A stretch of DNA of 64,000 nt from the NCBI RefSeq assembly GCF_015999265.1, contig NZ_JAEAGR010000001.1, forward strand, positions 186,001-250,000, read 5' to 3'. The DNA is from Mobilitalea sibirica (GTDB lineage: Bacteria; Bacillota; Clostridia; Lachnospirales; Lachnospiraceae). The notes below the pieces were generated by a model. The model did no database searches, was not told the DNA's origin, and saw only the letters and a list, made by a program, of their open reading frames with translations. The position numbers and the translations under genes were made by a program. Shown piece by piece: positions 45,165 through 53,180 of the stretch; position 1 is the first letter of the stretch, and each line of letters starts with the position of its first letter.

Positions 45165-45225
45165 TGATAGAATAGGAACAATTCACAAATTGTAATATGG
45201 GTAATATATTAGGGGGGCATTTATT

Positions 45226-45972
45226 ATGGGAGATTACATAGGATATTTATATTTACTGGCTGCCGCAGTACTCGGCATATTAATAAGAATACTAACTCCA
45301 AAAGTGAAAGGCTGGTTTGGTGAGACTTTAGTAGCCAAGCTTTTATCAGGATTACCAGAGAATGAATATAAAGTATTAAATAATATAATGCTGGAAACTG
45401 ATTATGGGACTACTCAAATAGACCATATTATTGTGTCCATATATGGTATATTCGTTATAGAGACTAAGAATTACAAAGGCTGGATTACCGGTAATGAATT
45501 TGCTGACCAGTGGACAAAGAACATGTACGGAAAGAAATATAATTTTAGAAATCCATTGAAACAAAATTATGCGCATGTGAAGGCTTTGGAAGCTTTATTG
45601 AACTTAAAGGAAGATATATTTATACCTATAGTAGCTTTCTCATGGAATACTGATATCAAGGTAAGAACAAGTACGCCGGTAGTATATATTAATCAACTTA
45701 AAAAGATTGTATTGAGCTATCATCAAGAGAAATTAAATATAAATGACATTCAAGATATAGCGAACAGAATTATATCAGCTAACGTGGATTCGAAGGATAA
45801 CCGAAAGGAACATATTTCTTCTATACGTAAAAAGGTTAGTGATGCTGAAACAAAAATTTCTAATAAAATATGTCCTCGTTGTGGTGGAGAATTGGTAAAA
45901 CGAAAAGGTAAATACGGTTCTTTTACTGGGTGCAGCAATTATCCTAAGTGTAAGTATATGTTATATAATTAG
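45226..45972 (+). CDS. NERD-domain nuclease-like protein with topoisomerase-type zinc ribbon
   Basis: A 248-aa membrane-anchored protein. One membrane helix (about residues 4-23) is followed by a NERD (nuclease-related) domain with FGETLVAKLL, the TQIDHIIVS strand (Asp66) and FVIETKNYKGWI (Glu79, Lys81), matching the D...E-x-K catalytic pattern of PD-(D/E)xK-type nucleases. The C-terminus has a zinc ribbon like that of topoisomerase I: C216-x2-C219 and C236-x5-C242 (GCSNYPKC). GGGGGGC is upstream of the ATG. It lies directly before a small Cys-rich gene and the McrBC pair, so an accessory role in DNA defence is plausible. Confidence 0.8.
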   Translation: MGDYIGYLYLLAAAVLGILIRILTPKVKGWFGETLVAKLLSGLPENEYKVLNNIMLETDYGTTQIDHIIVSIYGIFVIETKNYKGWITGNEFADQWTKNMYGKKYNFRNPLKQNYAHVKALEALLNLKEDIFIPIVAFSWNTDIKVRTSTPVVYINQLKKIVLSYHQEKLNINDIQDIANRIISANVDSKDNRKEHISSIRKKVSDAETKISNKICPRCGGELVKRKGKYGSFTGCSNYPKCKYMLYN

Positions 45973-45983
45973 TGATGGTAAAT

Positions 45984-46193
45984 ATGAAAGAAGAGTATTG
46001 GTTTTGTAAATGTAACAAGATAAAAAAGTCGTATGCTGTGCTTTCTGATGCTGGTTGTTGGGAAGTATGTTGTTTATGCAAGAAGGTAATAAAGGAAAGT
46101 TTAGAATTGTATGATTCTTACGTTAAGAAAGATAAAAATGATTTTGCAAAACTAATTTATGAAGAAAATATTAGAATTAGTAGTGAGAGTTAG
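45984..46193 (+). CDS. Small Cys-rich (zinc-knuckle-like) protein next to the NERD gene
   Basis: A 69-aa protein with six cysteines arranged C8-x-C10 and C25-x3-C29-C30-x-C32 (FCKCN, GCWEVCCLCKK), then an acidic helical tail. The pattern suggests one zinc site. It starts 12 bases after the NERD gene stops; an alternative GTG at 45972 or ATG at 45975 would overlap it or touch it. The ribosome binding site is weak. I do not recognise the family. The tight spacing suggests a functional pair with the NERD protein or a bridge to the McrBC genes 110 bases downstream. Confidence 0.6.
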   Translation: MKEEYWFCKCNKIKKSYAVLSDAGCWEVCCLCKKVIKESLELYDSYVKKDKNDFAKLIYEENIRISSES

Positions 46194-46304
46194 AGTTTAT
46201 TCGTATGTAAATATTATAATGATAGTGATGAATCCTAACGAAATATTCTAAAGGACAAAAGCCTAACTGGTATTAAACAGAATACAAAGGAGAATGTAAA
46301 TATT

Positions 46305-48785
46305 ATGACATTACATGAAAAATTATCTATTCAAACAGAAATGAACCCAGATGCTCATGATGGCGCATATGAATTAGTAAGAGAAACAGTTAATGCATTA
46401 GCAAATGTAAATCCGGAAGAGCTAGGAATAGAAGATTTGGATATGCTCTATTTGATGGGGATAGGTACATGGAAGTCTTCCTACCAAAAGAAGAAAGAGA
46501 AAATTAATAAAAGCCATTTAAGTCAAAGTGAAAAAAATCGACTTTTGAATTTGGTTGATAAATTGCAGGAAAATGCAAAAAATCATCAGTATGAGAATTC
46601 AGGCAATAATGGTTCCATAGGTATGTTTGGTACAGGCTTCTTTACATTTAATAAGGTTTCTAAAGATGATGCCAGAAGGTTTATTAGATTATGTATTGAG
46701 ATAAGTAGAATAGATGATGATGAAATAATATTTGAAAAGACACATGAGGTGCTGAAAAATAACATCTATGGAATGGGTATTGCTTCTGTTAGTGAAATAC
46801 TTCATTATCTAAAGCCTTTTACATTTCCTGTTCTAAATAACAGCTCAGATGCAGGGTCAATTGTATATAAGTCACTTGATATAAATTTACTTAAGCCAGG
46901 AGAACTTCCTTTTTATATTCAGAATGTTAAAAAGATTAAAGAATACAGGGATAATAATTTTAAGTTTAAAAACTACAGAATACTTGACACGGTTTTATGG
47001 GATATAGATACAGATAACACAAAAGCGTGGTTACTAAATGTTTTCATAAAAAATAAAACGGTATGGGATTATTGTAAAGAAAACAATTGCTTTGCAATGC
47101 AATATGAGTATGATGTTCAGGATAACTCATCTGTGACCAGAAACATTAAGGTTGCCAAGGATGTTAAAATAGGCGATTATGTATTAGCTTATACAGGAGA
47201 CCAGAAGGTTCTGGCTTATGGTATAGTAATAAAAGAATATTATGAAGAGAAGGATGATAGAAAATTTATATCATCAAATGAAAAATGGGCGCAACGAATA
47301 GGGGTAAGGTGGGAGAAGATTTCATCGGAGCCCATTGTGATAGATGATTTTAATAAAACTTTAGAGGTTATGGAGACTAATAAGCTATCTGTACAAGCTA
47401 TTAATCAAATTTCTAATACAGGGTATAAGCGAGCCGTAGAAATTATTAATAGTCAATCCGTAATAGAGTATGATGAAGCGGAAGATAGCCAGAAGGTCAA
47501 TTATTGGTGGTTAAATGCAAAACCGTCTATATGGAGCTTTGATAACATTAATATTGGAGAAAAAATAGAATATACCTCACATACAGATAAAGGGACAAAA
47601 AGAAATGTGTATAAGTACTTTGATGAAGCCAAAGTAGGAGATTTGGTAATTGGATATGAAACTTCTCCTACAAGAGCTATCGTTTCTCTTTTAAAAGTAA
47701 GTAGAGAACATAATGGTGAAACAGTTGAATTTGAGAAGACAGCTAACTTGCTTAGACCAATTCCCTTGGATGAAATTAGGAGTGAAAAAGTATTAGGTGA
47801 AACTTTAGAGGCGATACAGGGATCAATTGGGAGCTTCTTTAAAGTGAAAGAAAATGAATATGAGATTATCATGGAGATGATAGAGGGTGAAGAAGTAAAA
47901 ACCCCGGATGTGTATACTAAAGATAACCTATTACAGGAAGTTTTTATTAGTGAAGAAAAGTATGAAGATATTATTTATGACTTAGAACATAAGAAAAACA
48001 TAATCCTGCAGGGACCTCCTGGAGTAGGTAAGACATTCGTTGCTAAAAAGTTGGCATATTCACATATGAAGCTAAAAGATGACTCTAAGATACAAATGAT
48101 TCAATTTCATCAGAACTATTCCTATGAAGATTTTATACAAGGATTCCGCCCAACTGAAGATGGCAAATTCAAACTAAAGAATGGTATTTTTTATGATTTT
48201 TGTAAGAAAGCGCAGAGGGATAAAGAGCATAATTATTATTTTATTATTGATGAAATCAACAGAGGAAATCTGAGTAAAATATTCGGAGAACTGATGATGT
48301 TGATTGAGTCTGATAAACGAGGAAAGGAATATGAGATACCATTAACATATGCCCAGAGTGAGGATGATAAATTCTATATCCCAGATAATCTGTATTTAAT
48401 AGGTATGATGAATACAGCTGACCGCTCCTTAGCTATGGTGGATTATGCATTAAGAAGACGTTTTTCTTTTATTAGTATCAATCCTGCATTCTCAACAGAA
48501 GCGTTTCGGAATTTTATGAAGGAAAAAGGAATAGAGGATTTTCTTCTTAATAAAATCATTACTCGTATGGAACATCTAAACAAGAAAATAAGTGATGATA
48601 ATAAGAACCTAGGAAAAGGATATAGAATCGGACACAGTTACTTTTGTATTACTCCGAAGCAAGGGGAATCGCAGGATAAATGGTACCGTAGAATTATTCT
48701 CTCTGAGATAAAGCCACTTCTTCTGGAATATTGGTTTGACGACGAGGAAACAGCAGAAACTGAAATCGATTATTTATTATCATAG
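46305..48785 (+). CDS. mcrB: McrB-type AAA+ GTPase with tandem EVE/PUA-like recognition modules
   Basis: An 826-aa NTPase subunit of a modification-dependent restriction system. N-terminal region 1-245 is an all-helical domain seen in related McrB-like proteins. Residues about 250-385 form a PUA/EVE-like beta domain (IKVAKDVKIGDYVLAYTGDQ), and 395-495 a clear EVE domain (NYWWLNAKPSIWSFDNINIG, KVGDLVIGYETSPTRAIVSL), predicted to bind modified bases. The AAA+ motor follows: Walker A GPPGVGKT (570-577), Walker B FIIDEINRGN (about 647-656) and the McrB signature MNTADRSLAMVD (about 702). GGAG is upstream. mcrC starts 13 bases after the stop. Confidence 0.88.
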   Translation: MTLHEKLSIQTEMNPDAHDGAYELVRETVNALANVNPEELGIEDLDMLYLMGIGTWKSSYQKKKEKINKSHLSQSEKNRLLNLVDKLQENAKNHQYENSGNNGSIGMFGTGFFTFNKVSKDDARRFIRLCIEISRIDDDEIIFEKTHEVLKNNIYGMGIASVSEILHYLKPFTFPVLNNSSDAGSIVYKSLDINLLKPGELPFYIQNVKKIKEYRDNNFKFKNYRILDTVLWDIDTDNTKAWLLNVFIKNKTVWDYCKENNCFAMQYEYDVQDNSSVTRNIKVAKDVKIGDYVLAYTGDQKVLAYGIVIKEYYEEKDDRKFISSNEKWAQRIGVRWEKISSEPIVIDDFNKTLEVMETNKLSVQAINQISNTGYKRAVEIINSQSVIEYDEAEDSQKVNYWWLNAKPSIWSFDNINIGEKIEYTSHTDKGTKRNVYKYFDEAKVGDLVIGYETSPTRAIVSLLKVSREHNGETVEFEKTANLLRPIPLDEIRSEKVLGETLEAIQGSIGSFFKVKENEYEIIMEMIEGEEVKTPDVYTKDNLLQEVFISEEKYEDIIYDLEHKKNIILQGPPGVGKTFVAKKLAYSHMKLKDDSKIQMIQFHQNYSYEDFIQGFRPTEDGKFKLKNGIFYDFCKKAQRDKEHNYYFIIDEINRGNLSKIFGELMMLIESDKRGKEYEIPLTYAQSEDDKFYIPDNLYLIGMMNTADRSLAMVDYALRRRFSFISINPAFSTEAFRNFMKEKGIEDFLLNKIITRMEHLNKKISDDNKNLGKGYRIGHSYFCITPKQGESQDKWYRRIILSEIKPLLLEYWFDDEETAETEIDYLLS

Positions 48786-48798
48786 GAAAGGTAATCTT

Positions 48799-49824
48799 AT
48801 GCCAGACAGAATACCTATAAAAAACATCTACTTCATGCTGTGTTATGCATGGGATAGATTAAAGGAAAAAGATATTATAGATACAGACAAGATTAGAGGC
48901 AATGACCTACTTGACCTTTTTGCTAGGGTGATGATAAGCGGAACAGAATATCTTATCAAAAGGGGGTTTGATAGGAAATACATTAATAGGAATGAGACAA
49001 TTCCATCTATCAAAGGTAAAATAGATTTTACATCTTCTATGAAAAGAGTTACATGGATGGAGGGAAAAATGACATGTGATTATGATGAATTGAGTCATAA
49101 TATTCATCATAACCAAATCATTAAGACCACGATAGAACTATTAATAATGAACAAAGGTCTGGATGAAACTTTAAAGGATGATTTGGCCAGATTAAGCAGA
49201 TATTTCAGGGATATTAATTCTATTGTAATCAACAAAAAGACCTTTCGTGAGATACAGATTAACAAAAATAATCAATATTATGAATTTGTGTTGAAGGTCT
49301 GTGAGATTATCTATGATAATATCTTAGTTGATGAGCAGACCGGTGAAACGAAATTTCGGGATTTCTTAAGAGATGAGAGACAGATGGCATATCTTTATGA
49401 AAACTTTGTACGTAATTTTTATAGAAGAGAACTGGAGGAATTTAAGGTTTCAAGAGAAAATATCGGCTGGGATGTTGTTGGAGATGCTACCTATTTACCA
49501 CAGATGCAAACTGACATATCTCTTACGTCTAAGGACCGAAAGATAATAATAGATACAAAATATTATGCAGAAGTTTTTACATCAAATCTGGGTTCAAAAA
49601 AATTAAGGTCAAATAACCTGTATCAGATATTCTCATATTTGAAAAACGGAGAGGCAAAAGGTGGTTTAAATTTACAGACTGAAGGAATTTTATTGTATCC
49701 AATGGTAGATGAGGAAGTAGATGCAGATTTTCTAATACAAGGGCATAAAGTTAAAATTAGAACGGTAAATTTAAACCAGGACTGGAAGTTGATACATAAT
49801 AGACTACTGGGAATTCTACAGTAA
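48799..49824 (+). CDS. mcrC: McrC-type nuclease subunit
   Basis: A 341-aa partner of McrB. The N-terminal half begins IPIKNIYFMLCYAWDRL, the McrC hallmark, and is mostly helical. The C-terminal nuclease core shows the PD-(D/E)xK pattern with D239 (LQTDISL) and D252-T-K254 (IIIDTKYY). The start at 48799 follows AGGAAAGG; a longer in-frame reading that overlaps mcrB is rejected. McrC is stimulated by the McrB motor and cleaves DNA at recognised modified sites. The gene pair is complete and looks intact. Confidence 0.92.
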   Translation: MPDRIPIKNIYFMLCYAWDRLKEKDIIDTDKIRGNDLLDLFARVMISGTEYLIKRGFDRKYINRNETIPSIKGKIDFTSSMKRVTWMEGKMTCDYDELSHNIHHNQIIKTTIELLIMNKGLDETLKDDLARLSRYFRDINSIVINKKTFREIQINKNNQYYEFVLKVCEIIYDNILVDEQTGETKFRDFLRDERQMAYLYENFVRNFYRRELEEFKVSRENIGWDVVGDATYLPQMQTDISLTSKDRKIIIDTKYYAEVFTSNLGSKKLRSNNLYQIFSYLKNGEAKGGLNLQTEGILLYPMVDEEVDADFLIQGHKVKIRTVNLNQDWKLIHNRLLGILQ

Positions 49825-50118
49825 CAGTTATGCCTGTAGAAAATACAGGGAAATAACGCCACAGACTAGCGGATGTTACAGGTGAAAAATCTTTAGTAAG
49901 ATATAGAATTGAAAGAAACAGTTAGAGGTTAAGGTATTCCTAATATTAATTTTATCACAATAACCATTGAAGTGAATATTCCCGAGGGAGCTATTATTGT
50001 TGATTATCTGCTTTTTGTTCAAAAGATACATACTGATATTATTGAAATCTGTAGAGAAGTTGAACATCATGGTCTGGAGTAATACATATTCTGGACATTA
50101 AAAATTAGGAGGAACTCT
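49825..50118 (+). other. Spacer after mcrC with a possible decayed coding stretch
   Basis: Bases about 49935-50082 read without stops as NFITITIEVNIPEGAIIVDY followed by about 25 residues and TAA, but no start codon or binding site precedes them and I recognise no family. It could be a decayed gene end or chance. No terminator was identified for mcrBC. Confidence 0.25.
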
Positions 50119-50724
50119 ATGGCAAGAAAAATGTGTCCCAAATGCGGAAGTCGTGATACCGCTCATATATTATGGGGTATGCCGGCGATGTCTTTAGAAC
50201 TTGAAGATGAATTAGAGAATAGAAGAGTGGTTCTTGGTGGGTGTTGTGTTCCGATGCCTGAACCGAGGTATCATTGTAATGAATGCAAGGATGACTTTGC
50301 ATATCGCAGAATATTTGGGGGAATTATAAAAAGGTTTCATTGCAGTATTGGAGGTTTTTTTGGTCGGAATTATGTCTGCGGCTTTGATATTGAGAAATAT
50401 GGCCTTTGTCTAAGATATGTTTCAAATGAAGGGATTCATCTTGATGTTGATGAAGATGGGTTTTTTCAATCAGATATTAAGCTTGAAATTCCTTTGTCAG
50501 ATGACATGATAACAAGGTTCACTTATGACGTAATGAAATGTTATCCAGATGAATGGAAAAAGAAATATATAGATAAAGACATCTTGGACGGCTATTCTTG
50601 GGAACTTGATATAGAATTAGATTCTGGAGAAAAAATAGCAAGCTATGGAATTAATAAGGAGGCACCTTATTGGAAATCGCTGATAAAAGTCTTGAAGAAA
50701 TATGGAATTCCGGAATTTGAATAA
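50119..50724 (+). CDS. Zinc-ribbon protein of unknown function
   Basis: A 201-aa cytosolic protein. The N-terminal MARKMCPKCGSRD and the later YHCNECKDDF form a split zinc ribbon with a 45-residue insert containing GGCCVPMPEPRYH. The rest is a beta-rich domain (GLCLRYVSNEGIHLDVDEDG, WELDIELDSGEKIASYG) ending KSLIKVLKKYGIPEF. I do not recognise the family. GGAGG is upstream of the ATG. It closes the accessory island and has a composition like the genes before it. Whether it belongs with McrBC is unknown; the nearly 300-base gap argues against one operon. Confidence 0.65.
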   Translation: MARKMCPKCGSRDTAHILWGMPAMSLELEDELENRRVVLGGCCVPMPEPRYHCNECKDDFAYRRIFGGIIKRFHCSIGGFFGRNYVCGFDIEKYGLCLRYVSNEGIHLDVDEDGFFQSDIKLEIPLSDDMITRFTYDVMKCYPDEWKKKYIDKDILDGYSWELDIELDSGEKIASYGINKEAPYWKSLIKVLKKYGIPEFE

Positions 50725-50833
50725 GCTAGTAAAGATGGTTGATAAAAAGTTTTTTGTAGAATAGAAATTAGTAATTATATCCCCCAATTAGGGTATATTA
50801 AAGTTTAAGCTAAATTAAAGGAGGATTTTATCT

Positions 50834-51181
50834 ATGAACAAGTATATTTTCAATGATTATTTTCATGAGCCACAAGGAAAAATCGCTAAGCGGATGATTT
50901 TCAAAAGCGATAATGTAATTGCCTTTGTTCTAAATATCGCAAAAGGTGAAATACTACCGGGACATACACATCTGGAATCAACCCTTTTCCTGCAGGTCAT
51001 GGAGGGTAATGCCAGGGTTGTAACAGATGGCAATGAAACCTCGTTGCAGGTGGGCGAGTTAATGCAGGTTGATGGGCAGGAAAGCTTGCAGGTTATAAAC
51101 ACTGGTGAAGATGTCTTGCGCCTTTACGTCACAATTTCACCAATGGGTTCAGAGGCCTTTGCAACTGATGCCAATGTTTAA
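50834..51181 (+). CDS. Single-domain cupin protein
   Basis: A 115-aa small beta-barrel protein. GEILPGHTHLESTLFLQVMEG contains cupin motif 1 (H-x-H with Glu), and GELMQVDGQESLQVINTGED is cupin motif 2, in which the usual metal His is replaced by Gln/Glu, so metal binding may be altered. The ligand is unknown; such proteins often sense or isomerise small metabolites. AAAGGAGGA precedes the ATG. It stands alone between the island and the nucleotidase. Confidence 0.8.
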   Translation: MNKYIFNDYFHEPQGKIAKRMIFKSDNVIAFVLNIAKGEILPGHTHLESTLFLQVMEGNARVVTDGNETSLQVGELMQVDGQESLQVINTGEDVLRLYVTISPMGSEAFATDANV

Positions 51182-51303
51182 TGACTTAACTTTATCTTTC
51201 CATATGATAATGTGGCTTCTGAAAGGACAGGATTAAAGACCGGTTATGAGTTTGAAATAACTCATACAGTATGTTGGTTTCATATTGTTTTAGCTATTTA
51301 TTC

Positions 51304-51332
51304 TTCACAATGTTTTCATAACATGTTATAAT
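51304..51332 (+). promoter_or_regulatory. Promoter of a short structured RNA before the nucleotidase gene
   Basis: TTCACA (51304-51309), a 17-base spacer and perfect TATAAT (51327-51332). Transcription would begin near 51340 and meet a terminator at 51383-51422. Confidence 0.6.
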
Positions 51333-51339
51333 ATAATTA

Positions 51340-51422
51340 GAAAAGGCAATCGCCACAGGGTGGTTGACCAGTATAAGATAGTAAAACCTTCCTGACTCGC
51401 CAAAATACAGGGAAGGTTTTTT
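51340..51422 (+). ncRNA. Candidate small RNA or attenuator leader
   Basis: Between a good promoter and a strong terminator lies about 80 nt with a small hairpin (CGCCAC/GTGGTTG around AGG) and no start codon with a binding site. It is either a free small RNA or a conditional leader of the 5'-nucleotidase gene starting at 51485. It matches no riboswitch I know. Confidence 0.45.
51383..51422 (+). terminator. Intrinsic terminator upstream of the nucleotidase gene
   Basis: AAAACCTTCCTG and CAGGGAAGGTTTT arms with a T-run of six. Nearly the same stem is used after the gene (52926-52961). Confidence 0.85.
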
Positions 51423-51484
51423 ACATTAATGACAAATTAGGTATAAATAAATGTCAGTAATGCGATTATGATTGGAGAAGGAAA

Positions 51485-52861
51485 ATGAAATTAACGATAC
51501 TACATACCAACGATATCCATAGTAATTATGAAAATTTTTCTAAGATAGTTACTAAGATAAAAGAACTTAAGGACAATAATACGATTATATTAGATGCCGG
51601 AGATTTTGCGGATTTCAAAAGGATTGAATTACAGGGAACCGATGGAATGGCTGCGATGGAGTTACTGGAGGGTGCAGGGTATGACGCCTTAGCAATCGGT
51701 AATAATGAGATTTTTCCTGGGATTGATGTCTTAAAATATATGGCAGCTAATTCAAAAGTTCCGTTATTAAGCAGTAACTTATACGGTCCTGATGATAGCT
51801 CTATTGAAAATGTTAGGAAAAACATCATTATTAAAAAAGGTGATTTGAAGATTTTAATCATAGCTGCCTCGCCTTATTTGGGCTCCTTTACAAAATTACT
51901 TGGATTTTCTATGAAAAATTATTTGGAGGTTATCCGATCTGAGATAAATGCACATAAAGATAACTATGACCTGTGTATTTTATTATCCCATCTAGGGATG
52001 GATACGGATAAGGACATAGCAGAAAAGATAGAGGGTATTGATATTATCATAGGTGGGCATTTTCATATCTTAATGGAGAAACCGGAGATAGAAAATGAGA
52101 AAATTATTTTTACTTCCGGAGCATACGGTGAACATGTAGGAAAGCTTGTAGTGGAAGTAGATAAAGGAAAGGTAAAATTGATTGAAGGATGTAATATCAA
52201 TGTTCTTCAGTGTAAGGAATCTGATGAAATACTGGATGTTTTAAAGAACAACAAAGAAAAGGCGATTGATAAACTGAGTGAAACAATTTGTAAAGTCAGT
52301 AGGGATATATGGCATGATGTGGTGGAAGAGAATCCTATGACGAATCTACTGGCAGATGCTTTGCAGGATGTGTTTAAATGTGATATGGCAATTATAAATA
52401 GTGGTGTAATTCACGGGGGAATTAGACAAGGGAATGTGTCGAAGAAAAAGTTGATAGAATTATGCCCTTCTCCTTTAAATCCCACCAGTTTTCAGATACA
52501 AGGAAAGGACTTATGGGAAGCCTTACAAAATTCGTTGGATACAGATTATTGCTATGCAGATGGTAAGGGACCGGGGTTTCGGGGCAAATATTTGGGTAGA
52601 CTTCATGTTTCTAATGCAGCGATTGAACATAATGGCAGAAAGATACTAGGCATATATATTAGTGGTGAAAAACTGATAGCTGAAAAATGGTATACTGTAG
52701 CATCCTCGGACTATCTTCAAAGAGGAACCGGTTATCGCTCATTAGCGATGAACAAAGATGAGAAGTATAAAAAGGAGTTCTTAAGAGAGATTATACAAGA
52801 ATACCTAGAAAAAGAAGAGTTTATAGAGAAGGCGTTCCATGACCGCTGGATTATAAAATAA
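51485..52861 (+). CDS. Cytosolic bifunctional metallophosphatase/5'-nucleotidase (UshA family)
   Basis: A 458-aa enzyme hydrolysing nucleotides or related phosphoesters with two metals. The N-terminal calcineurin-like phosphatase domain has LHTNDIHSNY, DAGDFAD, IGNNE, LSHLGMD and GGHFH in order. The C-terminal 5'-nucleotidase domain includes NPMTNLLADAL, INSGVIHGGIRQG and a GPGFRGKYLGRLHVSN substrate-binding segment. Unlike exported UshA-type enzymes, no signal peptide or wall anchor is present, so it acts inside the cell. GGAGAAGGAAA precedes the ATG. It is flanked by near-identical terminators. Confidence 0.9.
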   Translation: MKLTILHTNDIHSNYENFSKIVTKIKELKDNNTIILDAGDFADFKRIELQGTDGMAAMELLEGAGYDALAIGNNEIFPGIDVLKYMAANSKVPLLSSNLYGPDDSSIENVRKNIIIKKGDLKILIIAASPYLGSFTKLLGFSMKNYLEVIRSEINAHKDNYDLCILLSHLGMDTDKDIAEKIEGIDIIIGGHFHILMEKPEIENEKIIFTSGAYGEHVGKLVVEVDKGKVKLIEGCNINVLQCKESDEILDVLKNNKEKAIDKLSETICKVSRDIWHDVVEENPMTNLLADALQDVFKCDMAIINSGVIHGGIRQGNVSKKKLIELCPSPLNPTSFQIQGKDLWEALQNSLDTDYCYADGKGPGFRGKYLGRLHVSNAAIEHNGRKILGIYISGEKLIAEKWYTVASSDYLQRGTGYRSLAMNKDEKYKKEFLREIIQEYLEKEEFIEKAFHDRWIIK

Positions 52862-52925
52862 AAGCAAACTAGGTTAATGAAAAAAATAATAATTTTTTGA
52901 CATACTACTAACAATTAATAAAAAT

Positions 52926-52961
52926 AAAACCTTCCTAAATCGAAGTACAAGGAAGGTTTTT
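52926..52961 (+). terminator. Intrinsic terminator of the nucleotidase gene
   Basis: AAAACCTTCCT and AGGAAGGTTTT form a stem nearly identical to the terminator before the gene; TTTTTAT follows. Confidence 0.85.
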
Positions 52962-53029
52962 ATGTTGGTTAAGATATATGGTTGCCTGAATTATAATATA
53001 AAAACGGATCACATAATGCTGTTGACGAG

Positions 53030-53058
53030 TTGTTTGCAGCTAACAATAGTAGTATAAT
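53030..53058 (+). promoter_or_regulatory. Possible promoter of the Y-family polymerase operon
   Basis: TTGTTT (53030-53035), a 17-base spacer and TATAAT (53053-53058). No LexA-type palindrome was seen around it. Confidence 0.45.
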
Positions 53059-53180
53059 TAAGACACGGATGTAACGAGTAATAGATCATAATATGGGTCT
53101 TCCATTCAATTAGTTTAGACGGGTTGGTTGTATGGAAGCTATAAAGAGACTTAAGAAACCGAGGAAAGGAGGTAGTGAAG

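Noticed and set aside
46305-48785. Type I or Type III restriction enzyme instead of McrBC
   Set aside because: The MNTADRS signature, GPPGVGKT Walker A and the following McrC gene specify McrBC; no methyltransferase or helicase is nearby.
53000-53180. LexA box before the UvrX-type gene
   Set aside because: SOS control would be expected, but no GAAC-N4-GTTC-like palindrome was seen in the promoter region.
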